Part shown: positions 1 through 7,586 of the stretch, piece after piece
Numbering within the stretch: the first letter of the stretch is position 1
Layout of the letters: every line of letters begins with the position of its first letter
Assembly (NCBI GenBank): GCA_040752025.1
Contig: JBFMFR010000008.1
Coordinates: 98,527 to 162,526 of the forward strand
From: JBFMFR01 sp040752025
GTDB lineage: Bacteria; Chloroflexota; Anaerolineae; Anaerolineales; UBA4823
DNA length: 64,000 bases
Reading direction: 5' to 3'
Notes under the pieces: generated by a model
Told to the model about the DNA's origin: nothing
The model's database searches: none
Seen by the model: the letters and a program-made list of their open reading frames with translations, nothing else
Made by a program: the position numbers and the translations under genes

Positions 1-62
1 CATCGCTTCCCAATCGAGAGGAAGTCTTGCAGTTTTTCCACGAGAGGGGAAAACAGCAATGA
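1..62 (+). CDS. C-terminal end of an upstream gene (partial)
   Basis: An open frame enters from the left edge and stops at TGA 60-62. It encodes about 19 residues ending in EVLQFFHERGKQQ, an amphipathic helix typical of a real protein C-terminus. It lies 35 bases before the isomerase-like gene in the same direction, so the two probably share an operon. Too little is present to name a family. Confidence 0.5.
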   Translation, partial: SLPNREEVLQFFHERGKQQ

Positions 63-97
63 AAGAAACAGGAATTATCAATTTATAAGGAGAAAAC

Positions 98-1501
98 ATG
101 AAATCCACGCTGGGAGTTATCTTTGGCAATCGAGACTTTTTCCCCGACCACCTCGTCAGCGAGGCGCGCCAGGATATCCAGGCTCTGTTCCAGGAAATGA
201 ATATCGAAGCTGTGATGCTTGGCGAAAACGAGACCAAGCTCGGCTCTGTCGAGACCTATGCCCACTCCAAGGCATGCGCCGAATTGTTCAAAGCCAACCG
301 CGAGCGTATCGATGGCGTGCTGGTGGTTTTGCCCAACTTCGGCGACGAAAAAGGTGTGGCCGATACCATCAAGTTATCCGGCTTGGATGTGCCGATTCTG
401 GTGCAGGCCTATCCTGATGATCTCGACGCTCTCAACGTTGAACGCCGCCGGGATGCTTTTTGCGGCAAAATCTCGGTCTGCAACAACCTGCGCCAGTACG
501 GTTTTGATTTCAGCCTGACCAGCCTGCACACCAGCCATCCTGCCTCGGAATCCTTCAAAGCCGACCTGGCAAAGTTCGTCGGCGTCTGTCGGGTGGTGAA
601 GGGGCTGCGTACCGTCCGCCTGGGCGCCATTGGCGCGCGGCCTGGTTCCTTCCAGACTGTGCGCTACAGTGAAAAAATCCTGCAGGCTTCGGGGATTACT
701 GTCACCACCATCGACCTGTCCGAAATCCTGGGAGATGCCGCCCGCTTAGCAGATAATACCCCGCGCGTCAAAGAAAAATTAGAAACCATCCATGCTTATG
801 CCAAACATGACAGCGTTCCTTCCCCGGCGATGGTACGCATGGCGAAACTGGGCCTGGTCATCGATGACTGGATGCAGGCCAACGATCTGCAAGCGACTGC
901 CCTGCAATGCTGGACATCTATCCAGAAGAACTACGGCATCAATGCCTGCACCCTGATGAGCATGATGAGCAACCAGTTGATGCCATCTGCCTGCGAAGTG
1001 GATATTACCGGCGTTGTTTCGATGTACGCCTTGCAGTTGGCATCTAATTTGCCTGCGGCATTGGTGGACTGGAACAATAACTATGCCAATGACCCCGACC
1101 GCTGTGTCTTTTTCCACTGTGGGAACTGGGCCAAATCCTTTATCCCCGATATCGAAATTAGCACTGCGCCGATTTTGGGCACTACACTGGGTGAGGAAAA
1201 TACCTACGGCGCCATGGCTGGCCGCGCACTCGCCGGGCCGGTGACCTATGCCCGCGTCACCACAGACGATACCAAAGGCATCATCCGTGCATATACGGGG
1301 CAGGGTGAACTCACCAATGATACGTTGGACACCTTTGGGCATCGCGCCGTTGTTTATACACCGGGCTTACAGAAATTACTGGCTTACCTGTGCAAAAATG
1401 GCTTTGAGCATCACGTCGCCATGACCATGGGAAATGTATCCGATGCCCTCGACGAAGCTTTTACAAACTATATGGGCTGGGAGAATTACAAGCACTTGTA
1501 A
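98..1501 (+). CDS. L-fucose/L-arabinose isomerase-family protein
   Basis: A 467-residue protein with the layout of the L-fucose/L-arabinose isomerase superfamily, cytosolic metal-dependent aldose-ketose isomerases. The N-terminal half is the Rossmann-like part (DGVLVVLPNFGD near residue 85). The middle carries the family-type stretch CWTSIQKNYGINAC followed by CEVDITG near residue 300, which supplies an acidic metal ligand. The C-terminal domain includes GEENTYGAMAGRALAGP. The start ATG follows a good Shine-Dalgarno (AAGGAGAAAAC). The natural sugar cannot be read from sequence, and many relatives in Chloroflexota and Firmicutes are uncharacterised. The PAS-GAF gene follows after 24 bases and is probably cotranscribed. 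Confidence 0.8.
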   Translation: MKSTLGVIFGNRDFFPDHLVSEARQDIQALFQEMNIEAVMLGENETKLGSVETYAHSKACAELFKANRERIDGVLVVLPNFGDEKGVADTIKLSGLDVPILVQAYPDDLDALNVERRRDAFCGKISVCNNLRQYGFDFSLTSLHTSHPASESFKADLAKFVGVCRVVKGLRTVRLGAIGARPGSFQTVRYSEKILQASGITVTTIDLSEILGDAARLADNTPRVKEKLETIHAYAKHDSVPSPAMVRMAKLGLVIDDWMQANDLQATALQCWTSIQKNYGINACTLMSMMSNQLMPSACEVDITGVVSMYALQLASNLPAALVDWNNNYANDPDRCVFFHCGNWAKSFIPDIEISTAPILGTTLGEENTYGAMAGRALAGPVTYARVTTDDTKGIIRAYTGQGELTNDTLDTFGHRAVVYTPGLQKLLAYLCKNGFEHHVAMTMGNVSDALDEAFTNYMGWENYKHL

Positions 1502-1525
1502 ATTTGCGTGGAGTAAGGAGCTAAA

Positions 1526-2548
1526 ATGCCCCACCAAATCGATATCGAAAAAGTATTGCTTCAAGAGCTGAGAGAAAACACGCCCGATTATGTTTTCATC
1601 AAAGATAGAGAGTCGCGTTTTGTCTTTACCAATCAAGCTCAAGCTCAACGCTTACTGGGGCTTGAAAATCCTGCTGATGCCATTGGCAAAACGGATTTCG
1701 ACCTTTTCCCAGGGAAGGAAGAGGATGCTCAACGCTTCTATGAAGAGGAACAAGCCATCATGGAAACCGGGCATCCGGTGCTTCGTCGGGAATGGATGGT
1801 CCCAAGCACATCAACCGGGGAAATTGTCTGGTTGTCAGAAAACAAGCTGCCGATTAGAAACGAATCCGGTCAGATTGTCGGTCTTTTTGGGTTAAGCCGG
1901 GAGATAACCGAGCGCAAGCAAGCGCAGCTTCTGGCCGAAAAACTTTCCTATCAACTTGAAACCTCCGTTCAGGTAGCGCGTATCGCTAATGATATCCTTG
2001 ATCCCCATGATTTAACCCAAGAGATCGTGGATTTAGTATCTGATCGTTTTGGATTTTATTACGTCGGCTTGTTTCTTGTTGACCAGGTCCAGCGTTTGAA
2101 TTCCAGTCCAGGTGAATACGCTGTTTTACGGGCCGCAACCGGTGAGGTGGGTCAAAGATTGATCGGCAGTGGTCATAGGCTAAAAGTGGGGGGCGATTCG
2201 ATGGTGGGGCAATGCATTGCTACTGGCAGGCCTCGTATTGCGCAACAGGATATTGGAAAAGAAAAAAGCCGGTTTGCCAACCCACTGTTACCAGCCACGC
2301 GCGCTGAAATGGTCTTGCCTTTGATTAGCCGGCAGGAAACAATTGGCGCACTTAATGTTCAATCGACAGTCGAATCAGCTTTTTCTGAACAAGATCTTTC
2401 AGTTTTCGAAGTTTTGGCGTCTTTGCTAGCCACCTCTCTCCAGAATGCATTTCTATTTCAAAAACTGGATGAAGAGTTAAAGGCAACCAAGCGAGATTTA
2501 CAAACTTATGTCAAAATTGGTTGGGATCGATACCGCGGGAAAAAATGA
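1526..2548 (+). CDS. PAS-GAF domain protein without output domain
   Basis: A 340-residue soluble protein. Residues about 12-130 form a PAS domain (start PDYVFIKDRESRFVFTN, end LFGLSREITERKQAQ, the usual PAS/PAC closing helix). Residues about 150-320 form a GAF domain (DRFGFYYVGLFLVD; later EMVLPLISRQETIGALNVQS). No kinase, cyclase or DNA-binding domain follows, so it is a stand-alone sensor or the receptor half of a partnership. The start is preceded by AAGGAG. The gene is visibly less GC-rich than the locus that follows. It is probably cotranscribed with the isomerase-like gene; the ligand is unknown. Confidence 0.8.
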   Translation: MPHQIDIEKVLLQELRENTPDYVFIKDRESRFVFTNQAQAQRLLGLENPADAIGKTDFDLFPGKEEDAQRFYEEEQAIMETGHPVLRREWMVPSTSTGEIVWLSENKLPIRNESGQIVGLFGLSREITERKQAQLLAEKLSYQLETSVQVARIANDILDPHDLTQEIVDLVSDRFGFYYVGLFLVDQVQRLNSSPGEYAVLRAATGEVGQRLIGSGHRLKVGGDSMVGQCIATGRPRIAQQDIGKEKSRFANPLLPATRAEMVLPLISRQETIGALNVQSTVESAFSEQDLSVFEVLASLLATSLQNAFLFQKLDEELKATKRDLQTYVKIGWDRYRGKK

Positions 2549-2936
2549 GGATAATGTACCATATGATATGGGCAATGCTTCTCATTTGTATTATACAGCA
2601 GCAGCCAAACCTGGTATATGTGATCTTCTCTGGTAACTAGACCGGCGATTACGGTGACTTGCGTTTACAATTCAACTCCCCGCCAACAACGCAGTCGAAG
2701 TCAGAAAACTTCAACCTCACCTCAAAATAAGATACACAGGATATCCCCAGGTTCTCTATCCTGGACATCCTGTGTATCTTTATAAAGCTTGATCTTCAAC
2801 CCAAAGGTGCAATGCGCGTCAGCGAATATGCTCTGTTCGCTGTGTGTTGTATCTTTTTCTCCCCGCTGGGCGGAATGGATGTTAGAATCCTGAAACAGGC
2901 GCGCCAGGTTCCGGTCGCCTGGAATGGGAAGGGCAT
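2549..2936. other. Intergenic region with one long hairpin
   Basis: This 388-base stretch has no convincing gene. Its only strong structure is the hairpin at 2729-2780. The rest is AT-richer than the flanking coding DNA and shows no clear promoter. It separates the isomerase/PAS-GAF unit from the kinase-led carbohydrate locus. Confidence 0.6.
2729..2780. terminator. Long perfect hairpin, probable terminator
   Basis: A perfect 14-base inverted repeat pairs 2729-2742 with 2767-2780. The loop contains a second small stem (ccagg 2747-2751 with cctgg 2760-2764). The right arm ends in an AT-rich stretch. It could terminate the PAS-GAF transcript 180 bases upstream, or be a dispersed palindromic repeat. 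Confidence 0.55.
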
Positions 2937-3836
2937 ATGGAAGGGTTTACACAGATTGGGACTGAGCTGTGCGGCAAGGCGAGCTGTTACCTGCTCGAGC
3001 GGGAGATCGCTCGCGGCGGTATGGGCGCCATCTACCAGGGCAAGGATGTCAGGCAGGGGCGTGTCGTGGCGATCAAAGAAGCCTGCCTGGACCCGGAAAT
3101 CTGCAAGGACCGGCGTGATCAAATCCGCGAACGCCTGGTGCACGAAATGGAAGTGCTGCTGCCGCTGGATTCGCCTAACCTGCCCAAGATTTACGACCAG
3201 TTTTCCAGCCGCTATAACGAATACCTGGTGATGGAGTACGTCGAGGGGTGCACCTTGATGCAGGTCCAGCAGCGCACGTTGGGCCAGGGCAGGCTGTTGG
3301 AGGAGAGCCGGGTCTTGGGCTGGGCGCTCCAGGCGCTGGAGGCGTTGAATTATCTGCACACCCGGCCTAAACCGGTCATCCACCGCGACATCAAGCCGGA
3401 GAACCTGATCCTGACCCCGGACGGGCGAGTGGTGCTGGTGGATTTCGGCCTGATGAAGCAGGTCGAGCGGCAGACGGGCGAGACGGACGAGTTAATCAAG
3501 GCGGTGGGCACGGTCGAGTATGCCCCGCCCGAACAATATTCGGAGATGGATTGGGGCACGGACGCGCGCAGCGACCTGTACAGCCTGGGGGCCACGCTGT
3601 ATTACCTGCTGGCGGGCACACTGCCGCCGCGCGCTATCGAGCGCATCATGCCCGGTTCGGTGAATTTAGCCTATAAACTGCCCTCGCTGCGCCAGCTCAA
3701 CGCCACGCTATCGCCGCTGTTTGAATTGGTGATCTTCAAGGCGCTGGAAGTCGATCCCGGGCAACGTTACCAGTCGGCGGCGCAGATGCGCGCCGCGCTC
3801 TTCCCGCGCCGCCGCTTCATCATACTGCCTTTTTGA
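2937..3836 (+). CDS. Ser/Thr protein kinase, Hanks type, soluble
   Basis: A 299-residue protein that is almost entirely a eukaryotic-like kinase domain. Visible motifs are the glycine loop ARGGMGAIY near residue 25, the ATP lysine in VVAIKEA, the catalytic loop HRDIKPENL, the DFG of the magnesium loop and the APPEQ activation-segment end. No membrane segment or extracellular sensor is present, unlike PknB-type receptors, so it should act in the cytosol on nearby proteins. The start ATG has GGGAAGGG just upstream. The DUF2804 gene begins 10 bases after its stop, which suggests the kinase heads the carbohydrate operon. Confidence 0.9.
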   Translation: MEGFTQIGTELCGKASCYLLEREIARGGMGAIYQGKDVRQGRVVAIKEACLDPEICKDRRDQIRERLVHEMEVLLPLDSPNLPKIYDQFSSRYNEYLVMEYVEGCTLMQVQQRTLGQGRLLEESRVLGWALQALEALNYLHTRPKPVIHRDIKPENLILTPDGRVVLVDFGLMKQVERQTGETDELIKAVGTVEYAPPEQYSEMDWGTDARSDLYSLGATLYYLLAGTLPPRAIERIMPGSVNLAYKLPSLRQLNATLSPLFELVIFKALEVDPGQRYQSAAQMRAALFPRRRFIILPF

Positions 3837-3846
3837 AAGGAGTCCC

Positions 3847-4887
3847 ATGCAAACCGAAATCACGCAACCTGCATCGTTATTGAGCCCGGCGGGGGAAGCC
3901 TGGCGAGTGGGCTGGTCGCGCCAGCCGCTGTTGGATTGCAACCTGGAAAAGGCGGCCTTTTACCCGCCCTGGCTGCGCCCGCTGCAGCGTTTCCGCCTCA
4001 AGCGCTGGGATTACTACGCCATCTTCACCCCGCAGCGCTTCTTCTCAGCCACCATCGCCGACCTGGGCTACGCCGGGAATATTTTCGTGTACACCCTGGA
4101 TTTCGCCAGCCGGGCGCTGCACGAGCAGGGGCTGGTCATCCCGCTGGGCCAGGGCATCCGGCTGCCGCGCAACAGCGAGCAGGGCGAGTCGTTCTTCGAA
4201 GGGCAGGGGGCGCGCCTGGCTTTCTCCGCCCAGGGGGAGCGGCGCAAGCTGGCGGTGGATTGGCCGGCTTTCCACGACGGGCGCGGCATCCAGGCTGAGA
4301 TCAGCCTGACCTGCCCGGCAGACCACGAGTCGATGACCCTCGTGATCCCCATCGAAGGGCAGCGCTTCTATTACAATCGCAAGATCAACTGCCTGCCGGC
4401 CACGGGCTGGCTGCGCTATGGCGATCTGCGCCAGGAGTTGGACCCGGCCGAATGCCTGGGTTCGCTGGACTGGGGGCGGGGGGTGTGGCTCTATCGCAGT
4501 TTCTGGAATTGGGCCAGCGCGTCGGGCTTTCTGCCGGACGGGCGCCGCGTGGGGCTTAACCTGGGCTGCGGTTTCGGCGACACTTCGGCGGCCACAGAGA
4601 ACTGCCTGATCCTGGAGGGGCGCATACACAAGCTGGAGCAGGTGCAGTTCGAGTATGACTCGAGCGATTATATGCGGCCCTGGCACTTCCGCGACTCGCA
4701 GGGCCGCCTGGCGTTGGAATTCACGCCCTTCCTCGACCGCCTGGCGCGCACCGATTTGAAGCTGATCTTCAGCGAGGTGCACCAGATGTTCGGCCGCTAT
4801 TCCGGAACGGTGCGAGCCGACGATGGCGAGGATATCCACATCGAGAACCTGATCGGTTTTGCCGAAGAACACCAGGCGCGCTGGTGA
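3847..4887 (+). CDS. DUF2804 family protein
   Basis: A 346-residue protein matching the DUF2804 pattern: LLDCNLEKAAF at the start, RLKRWDYYAIFTPQRFFSA near residue 50, and a conserved middle (GSLDWGRGVW, then NLGCGFGD). No catalytic function is established for the family. It is full length, lacks a signal peptide, and follows AAAGGAG. The transporter start lies 13 bases after its stop. Its place between a kinase, a sugar-type transporter and GH31 suggests a role in carbohydrate or glycoconjugate handling. That role is inferred from context only. Confidence 0.75.
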   Translation: MQTEITQPASLLSPAGEAWRVGWSRQPLLDCNLEKAAFYPPWLRPLQRFRLKRWDYYAIFTPQRFFSATIADLGYAGNIFVYTLDFASRALHEQGLVIPLGQGIRLPRNSEQGESFFEGQGARLAFSAQGERRKLAVDWPAFHDGRGIQAEISLTCPADHESMTLVIPIEGQRFYYNRKINCLPATGWLRYGDLRQELDPAECLGSLDWGRGVWLYRSFWNWASASGFLPDGRRVGLNLGCGFGDTSAATENCLILEGRIHKLEQVQFEYDSSDYMRPWHFRDSQGRLALEFTPFLDRLARTDLKLIFSEVHQMFGRYSGTVRADDGEDIHIENLIGFAEEHQARW

Positions 4888-4900
4888 AGAAAGGCTATCG

Positions 4901-6214
4901 ATGAGCGCAACAACACTTGACGAACAACGTTCCTCCTCCGCGCAAACCAGCCTGTCGCCGCGCCTGTGGACGGGATTGATCTTGCTGGGCTTTGCCGGGC
5001 AACTGGCCTGGGGGGTGGAGAACCAGTTTTTCAATACCTTCATGTTCGACCGCATCATCCCCGACCCGCGCCCGATTTCCTGGATGGTGGCCGCCAGCGC
5101 AGTTACCGCCACGCTGACCACCATCTTGATGGGCACGCTCAGCGACCGCAGCCGCGGGCGTTGGGGGCGGCGCAAACCTTTCATCCTGTTCGGCTACCTG
5201 GCCTGGGGCATCTTCACGGCGCTGTTCCCTTCGGCGGCGTTCTTCCGCCCGGTGGCCCTGGCCATCGGCGCGGCGATCCTGTTCGACTGCGTGATGACTT
5301 TCTTCGGTTCAACGGCCAACGACGCGGCCTTGAACGCCTACATCACCGACGTGACCCATCTGAATAACCGCGGCCGGGTGGTGGCGGTCATCGAAATCCT
5401 GACCTGGGTGGCAATCCTGATCGTGTACGGCGGCGCCGGGTTGATCATCCAGGCCTGGGATTATTTCACCTTCTTCTACCTGATCGGCGGACTGGTGTTC
5501 GCGCTCGGGCTGGTAGGGGGCGTTCTGATCCAGGATGCGCCGGTCACAACTGCGCCTTCGGGCAGCTATTGGGGGCAGATTGCCGAGAGCTTCCGCTGGC
5601 AGAGCCTGCTCGCCAACCGCGATTTCTTCCTGGTGCTGTTGGGCATTTCGTTCTGGGCCGTGGCGCAGAACATCTTCTTCCCCTACCTGATCATCTATTT
5701 GCAGCACTACATCCAACTGGAAACCCTGTCGGCCTCGCTGCTGATCGCCGTCGCCATCCTGGTGGGCGGCATCCTGGTATCTTACCCGCTGGGCCTGCTG
5801 GTGGACCGCTGGGGGCGGCGGCGGGTGGCGCTGCTGGCCGTGGCAGGCGAGATGCTGGGCTTGCTGCTTTTTTCGCTGGCGCGTTCCTTCGCCGCGCTGG
5901 TGATCACCGGCATCCTGTGGCTGGCGCCGCTGACGGCCTGGACGATCGCCACCGGGGCGTGGAGCAAAGACCTGTTCCCGGAGGACAAGCGCGGCCAGTT
6001 TGCCGGGTATTACCTGTTGTTCTGGGTGGCCATCCCCATGGTGCTGGGGCCGTTGACCGGTGGCTGGCTGGCGACTCGATTCGGTATTCCCACTGTGATC
6101 GATGGGCAGCCGGGTTTCATCCCCACCCCAGTATTGTTCCAGGCAGCCGCCCTGGGTACGCTGCTGGCGGCGCTGCCCTTGTGGCGGGCGCGGCCCCGCC
6201 AGGAATTGGAGTAA
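4901..6214 (+). CDS. MFS transporter, GPH (sugar:cation symporter)-like
   Basis: A 437-residue membrane protein with about 12 hydrophobic segments. The signature between TM2 and TM3 is GTLSDRSRGRWGRRKPF, characteristic of glycoside-pentoside-hexuronide symporters and SLC45-like carriers. A second copy in the other half reads LLVDRWGRRRVALLA. ATG 4901 was chosen because GAAAGG precedes it and the upstream in-frame extension overlaps DUF2804. It probably imports a glycoside or oligosaccharide for the GH31 enzyme downstream. The substrate cannot be read from sequence. Confidence 0.82.
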   Translation: MSATTLDEQRSSSAQTSLSPRLWTGLILLGFAGQLAWGVENQFFNTFMFDRIIPDPRPISWMVAASAVTATLTTILMGTLSDRSRGRWGRRKPFILFGYLAWGIFTALFPSAAFFRPVALAIGAAILFDCVMTFFGSTANDAALNAYITDVTHLNNRGRVVAVIEILTWVAILIVYGGAGLIIQAWDYFTFFYLIGGLVFALGLVGGVLIQDAPVTTAPSGSYWGQIAESFRWQSLLANRDFFLVLLGISFWAVAQNIFFPYLIIYLQHYIQLETLSASLLIAVAILVGGILVSYPLGLLVDRWGRRRVALLAVAGEMLGLLLFSLARSFAALVITGILWLAPLTAWTIATGAWSKDLFPEDKRGQFAGYYLLFWVAIPMVLGPLTGGWLATRFGIPTVIDGQPGFIPTPVLFQAAALGTLLAALPLWRARPRQELE

Positions 6215-6218
6215 GAGC

Positions 6219-7586
6219 ATGTCCCTGCGTGATCGCCTCTTGTTGAACGTTACGTTTCTGTTGATTTTCATCGTCTTGATCACGGTGCTGGCGACCAATT
6301 ACATCGTGCGCCGTTCGCTGCTGGCGCAGGCCGAGGTGGATGGTGGGGTGATCGCTCAACTGCTGTCGCGCAGCGCCAGTTTCGCCAGGCGCATGCCCGC
6401 TCAGGTGGAGACGGCCATCGGCGAACAAATGGTGGTGGAAGCTACCCTGGCAGCGCATCTGGTGGCGGTTGCCGAAGAAGCCGGCCTGCCTGCCGAGGAG
6501 ATCAACGCCCATCTGCGCCAGATCACGCAGCAGTCAGCGCTGGACGAGTTCTGGATTACCGACGAGAACGGGCACGCTTACCTGCGCAACATCCCGGAGA
6601 TCGATTTTACCTTCAGCCCCGACCCCCAGGAGCAGCCCCAGGCGCACGTCTTCTGGGCGCTGATCACCGGCGAGAAGCGCGTGGTCGAGCAGGAGGCGCG
6701 CCGGCGCGAAGTCGATGACCAGGTCTTCAAGTACGTGGGAGTCGCCGGTGTGGACCGGCCGCGCATCGTCCAGGTGGGCTATAACGCCGGAATTGTGCAG
6801 GAATTGAGCGGGGAGGTCGGCTTGCAGCGCCTGACGGACGACCTGGTGGCGGGCGGGGACGTGATCGCTATCTATGTGCAGGATGCGCAGTTCGCCCCCC
6901 TGGCCTCCAGCGTGATCGCCGGGGCCCCGGCCGGCGTCGAGGTAGGCGAGGCTGAGAGGGCGCTCTTGCAGCAGGCCGTTGATGAGAATCAAGCCGCCGT
7001 CGAGATGGACTTGGCGGTGCAGGCGCCGAGCGACTCACTCTGGGAAATCGCCGTCCAGCGGGTGCGCACGATCGGCTTTCTGGAGGGTGCCCTGCTCAAG
7101 GTCGCCACGCCGATCAACGACTCGAGCGGCGAGCGCATCGGCTCGGCGCTGGTTTACCTGCCCACCGACCGCGTGCGGGTGACCCTCTACCAGACCTTCC
7201 AACTGGCGCTGGTGATGGCGGCTTTCGTACTGGTCTACGGGCTGGAGGCGACTATCGTGATGTCGCGGCGACTGACCAAACCCATTGCCCGCCTGAAAGC
7301 GGCCGCGCTGGAGGTGGAGGCGGGCACGTTCGACCCGGAGAGCCTGGCGGATATGACCCGTAAAAAGGATGAACTGGGCAAGCTGGCGGAGGTCTTCACC
7401 CAGATGGCCCGCGAAGTGCGCGCCCGCCAGGAGCGACTGGAGCAGCAGGTGGAAACCCTGCGCATCGAGATCGACGAGGTCAGGAAACAGCAGCAGGTGC
7501 AGGAGATCACCGAGACGGATTACTTCCGCGACTTGCAGTCCAAGGCCAGCCATTTCCGAGAGCGCGGCCAGCGTAAGCGGAGTTGA
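6219..7586 (+). CDS. Membrane sensor with HAMP domain, no kinase
   Basis: A 455-residue protein starting at ATG 6219, four bases after the transporter stop. TM1 spans about residues 9-31. Residues about 32-330 form a large extracytoplasmic sensor of Cache-like layout. TM2 lies near 335-355, followed by a HAMP linker (SRRLTKPIARLKAAALEVEA). The last 50 residues form a charged coiled coil (QERLEQQVETLRIEID). There is no histidine kinase, methyl-accepting or GGDEF output. It may signal through a partner, possibly the Ser/Thr kinase at the head of this locus. It sits three bases or fewer from GH31. Confidence 0.8.
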   Translation: MSLRDRLLLNVTFLLIFIVLITVLATNYIVRRSLLAQAEVDGGVIAQLLSRSASFARRMPAQVETAIGEQMVVEATLAAHLVAVAEEAGLPAEEINAHLRQITQQSALDEFWITDENGHAYLRNIPEIDFTFSPDPQEQPQAHVFWALITGEKRVVEQEARRREVDDQVFKYVGVAGVDRPRIVQVGYNAGIVQELSGEVGLQRLTDDLVAGGDVIAIYVQDAQFAPLASSVIAGAPAGVEVGEAERALLQQAVDENQAAVEMDLAVQAPSDSLWEIAVQRVRTIGFLEGALLKVATPINDSSGERIGSALVYLPTDRVRVTLYQTFQLALVMAAFVLVYGLEATIVMSRRLTKPIARLKAAALEVEAGTFDPESLADMTRKKDELGKLAEVFTQMAREVRARQERLEQQVETLRIEIDEVRKQQQVQEITETDYFRDLQSKASHFRERGQRKRS